Source: Papilionanthe hookeriana x Papilionanthe teres
Lineage: Eukaryota; Streptophyta; Magnoliopsida; Asparagales; Orchidaceae
Length of the DNA: 64,000 nucleotides
Assembly (NCBI GenBank): GCA_022702705.1
Contig: CM040424.1
Location: forward strand, 142,977,165-143,041,164
Direction of reading: 5' to 3'
The position numbers were made by a program, and so were the translations under genes. This document shows positions 47,301 through 58,230 of this stretch, piece by piece. The notes below the pieces were generated by a model. It did not search any database, had not been told where the DNA came from, and worked only from the letters and a program-made list of their open reading frames with translations. Every line of letters begins with the position of its first letter. Position 1 is the stretch's first letter.

Positions 47301-48880
47301 TGAAATAAATGAATAGGATCCACCAAGTTATGACATAGAGTTTGGTAGGCTTGTGACGAACCTATCCATAGTGTTTTACTTTCATGCAGAATATAAATGT
47401 TTATTGCAAAAATACTAAAGTTTGAGGTGAAAGAACGAGATGACTCGCTAGGTACACTTATACAAGTTTACGATGCTTTCTTTTCCTGCAATTTTCTTAT
47501 TTTTTCTTGCTTACGAGCTTGCATGTTAAACATCAATGTCACCCTACATGAAAACCAAAACTTTTAGGATACCCACAAAACCAAAACCAAAATAAAAATA
47601 AAAAAAATTAAAAAAAAAGATAAAATTCACTGCTACAACATTCAAAATATAAGACAAGTCAAAATTTAATCACAAACAAAATGAAACTGCAATGATAACT
47701 AAATTAAAATGTCTCATTAGATTATCGGGAATCCCTCAAAGGTGGTAACCTAGGCGTTGCCAACTGGGTTTCTCATGGTCTAAATGAAAGTGTGGAACTC
47801 ATTTCAATTGAGTTTAGCAAATTCATTTGGACTAAGTGAATTTGATGAAAATAGTGGTGTCAGGATGATGGAACCATGTGATCTTAACCGGTGTCGCTAT
47901 AGTCAACATTAATATTCCCCTAATAAAATATTAAGACACATCAATTTAAATATTTATAAAACATGACACTCTTTTTTCTTATAATTGTCATTTCTTTAAA
48001 CTAAACCTGCTACGACGAAGAGCTTGGAGCAAGCACAGTGTGCATCATGACCATCTTCAACAACAAAACTCCTTAGAAATTAAAACATCAAGTTGTAGGA
48101 CTTTGAGGAAGTTTGCCCCGTGCAACTTAAACCTTATCTCTTTAGGTCTTTGTATTTCGTGCAATATAAGCCCTAACTCGTCTTAGGATTCCTAGGTTGT
48201 CATCGAGTATGACATAAATCCCCTTATCTTCAAAGTTATTCACCTGATCAATATCAATTGAATGTAAGCCCTAAATAATAAAATTGGCAGGAAGAAAAAT
48301 CAAATAAATATCCTAAATTGGAGCCAAACCATAGGATAGTTTGAGAAAACACAAAGATCTCTCTTGGATCTATGTCATTCCCCTAGTCTTTCTTTCCTTT
48401 GGATTCCTACAAAAATTGTTCTGAAATTTGAGACACCCACCCATTGGATTTTCTATTACCACACTTTCTTGAATAACCTACCCTTTTGGAAGTCATGAGT
48501 ACAATGTTTTCTGATCTATATCAAGAGATTTCTTAGGTGACTTCGGTTATCTAAGATATAATTAACTATAGGGGTTTGCCCTTATAGAAAACTTAATGAC
48601 CCCAGATTAATATAAACCCTATCTAATTGCACCATATTAGGTAGTAGAAATTATCGATTGACATAAATGGTTCTCAGATAAAATGAATACCATAGATTCT
48701 TTAGTTTATTTGATCAAGCATCACTACGAAGCAATGTGTCCATTTTTCAGGATAAACACATAACTTGTAGTGAAGTGATTTATTATTTTAAACTATTGAT
48801 TATATGAGATTAGTTTGATTTCATATTTAAAAAAAATGATATTTTTATAAAATTATATTCATAAAATTAAATCTGCGACA

Positions 48881-49977
48881 TCCAAAAAGATAAACAAAGG
48901 ATTTCATCTTTAAACAACTGACAACCCTTCAAAATTCATATCTTGACACACAAAAATCATAAAAATATAACAAAAATACCCTTGGACTCAGGATAGTAAG
49001 GAGAAAACTGTAAAAATAAAATTTTGAATTTACGAGTTATATTTAATTTTTAAATAATTAAATACTCTCTCGAGTAATTTAATTATTAAACATTATTAAT
49101 AAATCAGAAAAATATGAAATTTCTAGGGAATAACTTTTAAACCCTTAGACACATCCTCTGATTTTTCTAAGGTTAGAAAAATTCACTAGCATAGGATTTC
49201 CTAATTTTCATGAGATTTTGTAATTGTTTTTTTAAAATAATTATAAGAAATGAAAATAAGGGGATTTAAAGTGGAAATTGGTTAAGTGACTTTAGTTGAC
49301 AGACATGAAGCTTAAAATAATAATCTTAATCTTTGGAAAATTTGAAATGACATTTTAAACTTTTAGAGTTAATAATTATAAATTACTAATTTATATTTAA
49401 CTAGCCCTAAAATTTATAAATCCCAAAATTACCTATTACTTAGATCATTTCACAAATGGACTAAGTCAAATTTTAAACCTAACACTAATAGGTTCAAACA
49501 AGCTATAATTGGGTCTAATTATCATTAGAATTAATTAATTAGTTTAAGCCTTAATTAAATTAAATATAACGACAATTAAACCTAATTAAATTAGACTTAA
49601 AGAAATTAAATCTTAATTAGGTCTAACCTATTAGACCTAATTAATCCATTAAGCCTTAACTACATCAGGCCTAATATAAACCCTAATTAGGTCTAACCTA
49701 TTAGACCTAATTAATTCATTAAACATTAAATAAATTAGGTTTAATCATTTTAAACCCTAATTAGGTCTAAACCATTAGACCTAATTAATGCATTAAGCCT
49801 TAACTACATTAGGCTTAATATCTTAAACCCTAATTAGGTCAAACCCATTAGACCTAATTAATCCATTAAGCCTTAACTAAATTAAGCTTAATATCTTAAA
49901 CCCTAATTAGGTCTAACATTTTAGACCTAATTAATTCATTAAACCTTAACTAAATTAGGTTCAATCATTGACCCGCG
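48881..49977 (+). mobile_element. Probable right part of B2, ending in a tandem array
   Basis: From the end of B3 the sequence again matches the part of B1 that follows the leader (CTTCAAAATTCATATCTTGACAC versus B1 8208-8230; AATACCC, GGAGAA, TACTCTCTCG). It thus restarts roughly where B2 stopped at 31277. I infer that B3 inserted into B2. The segment runs into the 73-bp array and stops at C2-derived sequence near 49980. No coding sequence. Confidence 0.55.
49611..49977. repeat. ~73-bp tandem array with palindromic units
   Basis: Five units starting near 49615, 49685, 49759, 49832 and 49905. Each contains AATTAGGTCTAA, a short spacer and TTAGACCTAATTAA, an inverted repeat, followed by TTAAGCCTTAACTA. 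It lies at the end of the B2 remnant. Confidence 0.85.
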
Positions 49978-50031
49978 ATTTTTAATATACTTAAAAATAT
50001 AAGAATTCGACACCACTACTAGATGATCTAA

Positions 50032-50050
50032 ATCCTCAGCAATAGCGCCA
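50032..50050 (-). other. Primer-binding-site-like sequence beyond the C2 LTR
   Basis: The minus strand reads TGGCGCTATTGCTGAGGAT starting eight bases past the LTR end, a decayed tRNA-Asp-type primer site (about 15 of 19 match). It is on the side where a 3' LTR should meet host DNA. About 50 bp of leader-like sequence follows, then B2-side sequence. Confidence 0.65.
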
Positions 50051-50058
50051 AATTAACT

Positions 50059-51750
50059 TGGAGCGTAATTTTTGTAACCATTATAAATTATAATCTTTAA
50101 TCGCAGAGTTACCTTTAAACGCAAGTATACGTATCGCTCAAGTAATAAAGGGTTCTAGTGGAGTCCTGGATATCGATCCCACATGGAATATTTTAGAGGC
50201 AATAGACTAGGATTATGGAAATCAATTCAAAATCACAACTAAATCGAAATTACCTATCTGTCACTAATATGTAATCGACAATAATATGAAATTTTTTTAA
50301 ATTAAACTGGTTCTACTAAAAATTAACTAAGTTTACTAAAGTGAGGTTCAAATTTATAAGCAAGAATCTTTCTCCTTTGTTAAGATATTTAAGTGAATAT
50401 ATAATTAGAATTAGTTTTAAAACAGTTTTGTACCAAATAGGAGCATACATATTCTTCACCCTTTGGTCCAGGCATAAAGAACATTGACTAATCTTATGCT
50501 TTGTTACTGAATCTGCAGCTAGGCTGGAAGGATACCGGCTCTCACTTCGGAGCTCCCACATTCCCCTCACCTGAAGGGCTAACATTTACACTTCAACACC
50601 CAAACGATAGGACCGAATTGAGGATTTTAGCCTGTCACTCTAAAATCTCCAATTCTACGCCCGATGAATATTATTTCCATATTTATTTGCACCCTCCTTC
50701 CAAGGACTTTGACCTCCCTGAATCTCGGATGTAATCTTAACTATAGTTGTCAAATTCAATAGATTTTAACTATTCGATTGGCAAGATTGAAAGTAAATTA
50801 AGATCTAAGTAAAAGATTATCACAACTTTTTAAACTTTAATGGCACACTAATTTAATTTATCATTTCACAAAAATATCAAAACAAGGAGAAAGACAGAAC
50901 AACTACTCAGAATTCATGTAGAGGATGCAATAAAACTTGGATTTCATATATAAAAATAAAGTTCTACAAACTAAAGTAAATAAACACAACTTATCTTAAA
51001 TTCCTCCCCAAGAAAACTCATTGAAGTTCCTCTGAATCTCTTCCTTTCTTTACAGTACGCGAAATTCTCCTTTGAAACGGTAATGCAGAACAGATCTCTC
51101 ACTTCCCTTCCACTCTTACAATCTTTCGAAGAATTCCTCACAATATCTCTATTGAACTCACTAATTAACACTCACTAATAACAATGGACTCTAGTGGACT
51201 CTCTATTGTACACTAAGTAACTATTAGAAGAATCTAATAGAACGTTTTACAAACTCTTAGTGACTTTTAGAGGACTCCAAAAGGACATTTTTTCGGCCTA
51301 AAATGGTTCTTTTTAAAGTTGTTGAAGAGTCTCCAAGGGTTTTGCAGGCATCTCTTCGAAAATCATCTACATTCGACGTATTTTGTGAAAGAACCGTCAA
51401 TCCCGCTATCGGCGACCTTCAGAAACACTGCTTTAAACTGACCCTACTGTCGGCGACCTCGACCTCCGCCATTGACGACCTCGACCTTCGTCGTCGGCGG
51501 CCTCCCTTAAAATATATTCTAAACTCTCGGGAAAATCACGCCATCGATCTCGCCTTCAGCGCCCTAGGTGAAAATTTCATAATTTAGTCCTTTTTGCTCC
51601 AAATTCGCACCTTTTTGCATATTTTCGCTCCATCTTCCTTAAATCTTCATACCTGCAGAAAAACACCAAAAACACCTTTCTTTAAAGTGCAATATCATCA
51701 AAATCAGTATAAAATAATCATGAAATTCTTAACATTTTTTCCTTGGGTCA
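50059..51750 (-). repeat. LTR of C2
   Basis: Minus strand TGACCC...CTCCA, 1,692 bp, matching C3 from end to end. Contains several GC boxes (about 51380-51570; GGCGACC, CGTCGTCGGCGGCC) and the two-hairpin block. Preceded by the TTTTGGGGGATTT polypurine tract, so it acted as a 3' LTR. Confidence 0.88.
50525..50578 (-). other. Conserved two-hairpin block in C2 LTR
   Basis: Minus strand: CCCTTC-AGGT-GAGGGG with one G-U pair, then TGGGAG (50558-50553) pairing with CTTCCA (50530-50525, one G-U) around CTC-CGAAGT-GAG. Changes keep pairing possible as RNA. Confidence 0.6.
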
Positions 51751-53140
51751 AAATCCCCCAAAATTAACTATTACTTGTCCTCAAGTAATCTTTAGTACTA
51801 CATAAAAGTTATGATTCGTTATGGTAAAGTTTTTATTCAGAAATATTATAATTTTGATTTAAATAAATTTTATAGCAAGAATTCTTAGAAAGATTTTCAA
51901 GTAATTAGATTAATTCTGCTGGTATAAGACTATCTAGTCATCAAGTCTAAGAGTTCTAGTCTTCTATTCATTTCAAGAATGACTATATGTTGCAATATCA
52001 ATTAACTTAGAATATTCAGAAGATAGGAACTTCAAGAGAATTCTATTAAGTAAAGAAACTAGTCATAAATATAAGTTCATAAATACTTTTCGTTTTCCCT
52101 TTATGTGAATCCAAGTGAAGTCACTTTTTGATAAGACATCTCCTCAAGCTTCTTCTCACTTACATTTTTTTCTTTTGGATTGTTTTTCGATCCTCTATAT
52201 TTTTCTTTTCTTTTCAGGGATTGTTTTTTAATCCTTTTCTTTTTATTTCTTTTTCTTTTTCAAGTGAGGATTACTATATCTGGATAGCCTGTTAATAATT
52301 TTGAACTTTACTCTTCTTTTCCTAAATTTGAAACTTTCAAACATTCTTTACCTTATATGTACTTCATAGTTTTTACATCATTGAATCCCAATCTTTTCTT
52401 TCTCGACTAAATTCCTAAGATTCTTAATATTTCAAAATATAATTTTCTTTACTTTAAATAGTTAACTATATTCTTATCCTCTTATACTAAATATCGTAAC
52501 TTACAAAATTAATTTTCATTACCAAAATATTTCTTTGAATTTTCTATAATATTTAGATAAAATCTAAACATAGTTATCAGAATTAAATTTTATCACAAAA
52601 ATCATATTATAGTTTTTGAAAATATATTAATTGAGACTATATAAGAGTTAATATTTTCTCCCATCCCCCAAACTTAAAGTTTTTTATAATAGAAATAATA
52701 TATGTTGGAAAGAAAAATTCTAAATAAAAAATTCATATATTGCACTTTAGGCATTTTAGTCTTTTTGAAATTTGCAGGTTCTTCTCAAAATTTCTAACTT
52801 CAACTGACCTGTAATATTTAAATACCTTTCTACACATATAACAATTTAGAGAGCTTTCTAGGGTAATGAAATTTTAAAACAAGTATAATAAACTAAACAT
52901 TTAAACAAAAACAACTGACTACACAGGACATATGCATTTCACAACACAGAACAATCAGTTTACTATTTTTAGACTATTCAATTCACAATTACAATTACTA
53001 TCACAAATATCCAGAAATGAAAATGCAAACTGCAAAACTAAACAAATATCCTAGAAACAAAGCATATTCCACAAAATACAATAAAAATTAAAGTACTACA
53101 ACAAAACTAAAATAAACACATACATCACATCACATCACTA
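51751..53140 (-). other. Non-coding 3' region of C2 with two polypurine tracts
   Basis: No ORF. An internal AAGTTTGGGGGATGGGAGAAAA tract lies at 52675-52654 and the terminal one at 51765-51751. The 26-bp motif shared with A is at 52289-52264. It is followed on the minus strand by A-rich sequence with GGATT...AATCC and GGAT...ATCC pairs (52250-52160). Layout and order equal those in A. Confidence 0.75.
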
Positions 53141-54301
53141 TCAGACATTAAAATCCCATACAATGTATTCATCACTCTGGTTAGCAGGAGGATTGGGTTG
53201 ATACTGAGTATACCGGGGGCATTCTGGAAAAAAGACATAAGGCTCTTCTATGTAGTATCTATCCTGGGCATCATAATATGCCATCTCAAAATCAAAGTGC
53301 CTCTGAAGATACTCACTATCGTGATCATGTCTTCTCTCTAATCCTTCAATCCTTTGATCAATTCTTTCTAATTTTTCATCTAACTGCTCAAAATTTTTCC
53401 TCTGCAAGGTCATGACATTCATCAAATCATATAAGGCAGGGGGACTAGAGGCAGGAGGGTCATATCTGGTAGATGGAAGGTCTCTACTGGTAGAAGGTGC
53501 CTTGCACCTACTCCCTGATCTCCATTCCTCATCGGATTCATAAGTCTTTATATTCGCTTTACTAATGGGTTTCATAGGGTACACCTATTCCTCATCATAT
53601 CTTGCTTCAATTCCAGATAATTGACAAAGTGCATAAATTAGGTCAGGATGCCCTAAATATCCACTTGTCTCACTCTTCGTAGTGGCCATAATGTTCTTAT
53701 AAATTATTCTCCCCACATTAATGCTTTTGTTGTTTTAAATATAGAAATTCAGAACAGCTCTGTCTCTCGAGACTTCACTATGATGGTAGGTGGGTAGCAG
53801 AGTCGAACAAATGAAATGATGCCATGCTTTAGCTGTGGCATTCATCATGGACAGTGGAAAGTTAATCCATTCACGATTTTTAATTTTCCAAATGCCTTTC
53901 CCATCAGTAATAAAGTCAATAACATCGTTCAACGGACCCTCCATTGTTCCAATAGTTTCATACTCTCTAGAAATATAGTCGTGAAGCTCATAAAAAGAGT
54001 TGATGCGATTAGCATTAAAGCCGACAAAAAATCCCCTTACTTGGACAGGTTTGTCCTCAAGTTGAGTCAGAATTGAGTAGAAATCTCTCACAACATTGAT
54101 AGCAGCATTATTTGTTGTGTAGCAAAAGTTCTCCCATCCTCTCTCTTTGATAACTCATTCCACTTCTCCTCCAGGATTTTTGAAAACTTGATCTTGGATG
54201 CACTTCTTACTTTGAATGATTGAAGTATACCTCGATTGTGCTTTCACATTTATAAATTGAGTTTTGTCGTATTCGAGTCTTCTCTTTTGTCGTGGAGCCA
54301 T
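53141..54301 (-). pseudogene. Env-position ORF of C2 (387 codons, three stops, one frame)
   Basis: ATG at 54301 opens MAPRQKRRLEYDKTQFINVK. All later blocks stay in one frame to 53141, interrupted only by TGA (54157-54155), TAA (53737-53735) and TAG (about 53587-53585). Blocks such as VVRDFYSILTQL, VQVRGFFVGFNANRINSFYEL, REWINFPLSMMNATAKAWHHFI and SINVGRII resemble the plant transposon protein domain that lies after pol in Athila-group elements, often called env-like. No signal peptide or membrane segment is evident, so an envelope role is not supported. A coiled coil (LDEKLERIDQRIEGLERR) is near the C-terminus. The absence of frameshifts suggests recent loss. Confidence 0.75.
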
Positions 54302-55185
54302 TTTTGATCTATCAAAATCACAAAAATCCAAACTAATCTCCAAAATAATATTACAATGGCTTCTAAAGGGGGTTTTGAACAATCTAAATCAAGTTTCATG
54401 AACTCCTTCCAAGTCTTTTCTCCACATTTTCAAATTTTCTAAAATTTCTTAATGTGGAAGAAATTCGTGGTGAAAATAAAAAATTTTTACATAGGAGTGA
54501 AGCTCTTACCAAGGGAAGATGAAATTCGGTGTTAGAATTTGTTGAAATCACTCAAAATTCGAGATCTATCAAGCCCTAGGTCGAATTTTTTGGTAAAACA
54601 GAGAAGAAGACGATGAATAGTGGCATTTGACTGGTCAAAATCGTGGTTTAAAGGTAATTTTTGCGATCTCGCCGTCGGCATGCTCTATTGAATTAAATTC
54701 TAATTCTCTCAAGAAAATCACGCTGTCGGAGGCCTCGAGTGCGCTGTCAGCGAGATTTTCAAAAATTGATCATTTTTTAAATTTTTGCGATTTCGATCAA
54801 TTTTAAGCATCGTTGTCATCCATTTGATCATTTTAATCATATATTTTATGTGATTACGTGATGTGTTAACACAAATAAACATACACACAACAAAACTTCA
54901 CAATTATATATTAATCCAAGTGTTTACAACACACATTACATAACAGACATAAATAGGTATTTTCTCAACATAAATCTACCTAATCAACGTCGCAATCCAA
55001 ACCACAATACTCAAAACGCTGAAAACAAACATTTCAATTATTTTCTCAAATATACTGAGATTAAAAAGTAAACTATGAAAGCAAACACACAAACGAAGTT
55101 TAAATCAAACACACATAATGAAATAAATAAGCAAATCAATTCTACTACTCTTCAGAATCTGTACTGGTTTCTCCTCTGATATCAC
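54302..55185 (-). other. Leader of the env-position ORF
   Basis: Non-coding on the minus strand between the truncated RT and the ATG at 54301. It contains LTR-like GC boxes at about 54757-54665 (CTCGCTGACAGCGC, GGCCTCCGACAGCG, GCCGACGGCGAGATCG). Downstream is a GGGCTTGATAGATCTCG segment and a TCTTCCCTTGGTAAG sequence that looks like a splice donor (G|GTAAG, near 54512). A spliced or subgenomic mRNA is possible but unproven. Confidence 0.5.
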
Positions 55186-55660
55186 TCATATTTGTACTGG
55201 TTTCTCCTCTGAATTTATATAAGTAAAAGTTCCATAAGGACTAGTAAATGTTGTTTTCTCTTGATCCTCAGGAGCAATAGGTATTTGATGATAACCGGTA
55301 TATCCATCTGTAAAGCAGTAATACTTGTGTCCAACAAGTCTATCCAACATTTGGTCTAGGAAAGGAAGAGGAAAGTGATCTTTTCGAGTGGCGACATTTA
55401 ATTTTTGATAGTCAATACAAATACGCCATCTAGAAAATTGTTTCATGGGTATTAAGTCACAATTTTCATTTACTTCAACAGTTATTCCTCCTTTCTTAGG
55501 AACACAATGAAGTGGACTTACCCAAGCACTATCTGAAATAGGATATATAATTCCAACATCTAACCATTTTAAAATTTCTTTTTTAACTACATCTTTCATA
55601 ACAGGGTTCAATCTTTTTTGTGGGTCAATTCTTGGTTTATTTCTTCATTAAATAAAATTC
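55186..55660 (-). pseudogene. Reverse transcriptase, N-terminal half, of C2
   Basis: Starts with DPQKRLNPVMKDVVKKEILK, through WVSPLHCVPKKGG, RICIDYQKLN, KDHFPLPFLDQMLDRL and the FTDGYTGYHQIPIAPEDQEKT block (first catalytic Asp present). It breaks off after YGTFTY, where the family continues with the RLPFGLCNAPATF and F.DD blocks. Sequence past about 55225 is unrelated and includes a duplicated 20-mer. A deletion has removed the rest of RT, RNase H and integrase. The enzyme cannot work. Confidence 0.88.
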
Positions 55661-56149
55661 TGTGCATACAAATCGAAGAACTAATTCCTTTAATATCAGC
55701 TAGAGTCCAACAAAAAGCTTTTTTGTATTTTTTTAATGTATCCATTAATTTTTGTTCTTGAACTTCATTTAAATTTGAGGATACAATTACTGGTAATGTT
55801 GAAAACTCTCCTAAAATTACATACTTTAAATGATTTGGAAGGTTCTTTAATTCAATTTCAGGGGATTTTACAACAATTGGAATTAATATTTTGTTTTCTG
55901 GTGCTGTTGAATTGAAAGTTTCAAATTTCTCTTGAATATAATCAGCTTCTTTACCTTCATTTTCATCATAATTATTTTTTTTCTATATCTTCTTTTTCTT
56001 CATAATTTTCCTTGAAATATTCTCTTTTTAGATAATCACATATATCCATTCTGAAACATTCATCATCTTTTTCTATTGAAGGATATTTCATTGACTTTGA
56101 GATGTTAAAGGTTACTTCTTGATCATTTACTCTCATTGTCAATTATCCT

Positions 56150-56658
56150 TTTTGAACATCTATCATGGCTCTTCCTGTAGCTAGGAATGGTCTTCCTAAA
56201 ATGATTGAAATTTCTTTATCTTCTTCCATATCTAAAATGATAATATCCATAGGAAAGATAAACTTATCAACCTTGACCAGAAAATCTTCTACAACTCCTT
56301 TAGGATGTGTAATAGATCGATCAGCTAACTATAGAGTTACAGAAGTTGGCGCAATATCTCCAATTCCTAACCATTTAAAAGTTGATAGAGGCATCAAATT
56401 TATGCTAGCTCCCAAATCACATAATGCTTGCCCAAAAAAATTTTCACCAATAACACACGGGATAGTGAAACTACCAGGATCTTTAAGTTTTTCAGGAAGC
56501 TTTCTTTGAATTATAGCACTACACTCTTCACTTAGTGCAACAGTCTCATGATCTAGTAACTTCCTCTTTTTTTTGAGTATATCCTTAATGAATTTAACAT
56601 AATCAGATATTTGTTCCAAAGCTTCAACAAAAGGAATATTTATTGACAATTTTATCAA
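56150..56658 (-). pseudogene. Aspartic protease region of C2
   Basis: KFIKDILKKKRK, ECSAII, FTIPCVIG, then the active site LCDLGASINLMPLS with the catalytic Asp intact, one TAG stop at 56328-56326, and then the flap LGRPFL.TG.AMIDV. Apart from the stop the domain is in one frame. Homodimeric retropepsin; in intact relatives it matures gag-pol. Confidence 0.85.
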
Positions 56659-56694
56659 AATGTCTAAGAATTTAGCAAATCTTTTTCCTATAAC

Positions 56695-58230
56695 TTATTG
56701 CTTTAGTCTTTGAGGAAATAGTGGTGGAGGTTTTTCAACAGTAATTTTCATAGGTTTCAGAGGAAAATACAGATATAAACTTTTTTTTTCTCCTTCAGTT
56801 TCTTCTTTTTGATTTTCAACTACAGTTTCTTTTTGAACTCTTGTTTCTAGGTCTTTTCCACTTCTCAATTGAATAGCCTTAATTTGTTCTTTTCCTTGAT
56901 TTTTAGGATTTACTTTAACATTGCTAGGTAAAGTTCCAACAAGTCTATTGCTTAGTGCAGTAGCAATTTGCCCTGATTGGTTTTCTATGTTTTTAATAGC
57001 AGCTTCTTGATTTTGTAATTGATTACCCATATTCAAAACTAATTCTTCCATAGACAACTTCTCCTTAAATTGTGAATTATTATAAAAATCTAGCGGATTA
57101 AAAAGTCTATAATTAGAATTACCCTGGTTGTTTATATTTCCTAATGGGTTTACAGGATTTTTCCCCACTGAGGATTAACAGTATTTGCATGACCTTGGTT
57201 ATTCCAATAAAAGTTTTGATGATTTTTCCAACCTGGATTATAATAGTTTGAATAAGGGTTATTTTTTCTATTATTTATTAAATTTTTAGTTTCATATGAA
57301 GATTGAGCATCTATAATTTGTCCTAATGAATTTTCTTCTAACACTGGAGGTGTTTGAGAACGATTCATTCCATATTGATCTATTTTCTTTGAAAGAGTAG
57401 CAATTTGAGAAACTATCATAGTTAAAGCATCAGAATCATGGATACTGGCTACTCTCTTAGGATTTACCCTTTCAGCAGGCCATTGAAAATTATTGGTAGC
57501 CATTTCTTCTATTATTGCATAGGCTTCTTCAAAAGTTTTAGACATTAGTGATCCACTAGCAGCAGCGTCAATAATAGATCTAAGAGATCCTACTAATCCA
57601 TTATAAAATGGATGAATAATTAACCAATCTGGTAAAGCATGATGTGGACATTTTCTAAAAAGTTCTTTAAATATTTCCCAAGATTCATATATTGATTCTC
57701 CCTCATACTGATTGAAAGATGTGATATCATTTCAAAGCTTAGTAGTCTTAGATGGTGAAAAATATTTTGATAAGAATTTTTGTGAAAGTTCTCCCCAAGT
57801 TCTAATAGATCCTGGTGCTAACGAATTGAACCAAGCCTTAGCCTTATCCCTTAGCGAAAAAGGAAAAAGTCTAAGTCTGACAGCATCATCGGAAACTCTA
57901 TCGTACTTAAAAGTAGCACAAAGTTATAAGAAACTTGCTAGATGTAAATTATGATCTTCATTTGAAGTTCCACCAAATTGATTGTTTTGTACCATTTGAA
58001 TAATTACAGGTTTAAGCTCAAATGAATTAGTAGCTACATCAAGATTTTGGATAGTTAAGTGAATTTCATCTAATGTAGGGTTAGCTTACTCTCTTAGTGG
58101 TCTAGATTGATGTTCATTTTCTATTCTTTGATTGTTTACATTATTTTCCATTGTCTCAGACTTTATAGATTCTTTTCTCATTTTTCTAATTCTCCTAACA
58201 GTGCATTCTAATTCTGAACCATAGGGTATA
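56695..58230 (-). pseudogene. gag: gag of C2
   Basis: The minus-strand frame is recognisable from about 58230. Capsid blocks IIQMVQNNQFGG, LRLFPFSLRDKAKAW, FLSKYFSPSKTTKL and YESWEIFKELFRKCPHH are followed by NGLVGSLRSIIDAAASGS. In-frame stops occur at 58088-58086, 57926-57924 and 57734-57732. The open part 57545-57150 has the Athila signature NPYSNYYNPGWKNHQNFYW, and after a one-base shift the SMEELVLNMGNQLQNQEAAI coiled coil (57168-56695) ends in PPPLFPQRLKQ. It aligns with the A gag over its whole length. Confidence 0.88.

Larger units (their letters stand above)
31278..48880 (+). mobile_element. Family B long repeat, copy B3 (interrupted by A and C3)
   Basis: The start TTTTGATCTCACTTTTAGTTAAAGTC aligns with the B1 tip. 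Element A enters 29 bp later (TCTAG duplicated) and B3 resumes at 40687 with TCTAGTCTCTC, aligning to the B1 segment after GAGGTC. C3 splits it again at 41308/43030. It then runs through the C-rich part, the TATA box at 44309, leader, AT-rich half and the CTAAATGAAAGTGTGGAACTCATT block (47777-47800; 11310 in B1). It ends near TGCGACA at 48880. Without inserts it is about 6.5 kb. No coding sequence. The terminal ~60 bp differ from B1, so the 3' edge is approximate. Confidence 0.7.

Noticed and set aside
53141..54301. The C2 downstream ORF as a true retroviral envelope
   Set aside because: No signal peptide, hydrophobic membrane segment or cleavage motif visible; its blocks fit the plant transposon protein family instead.
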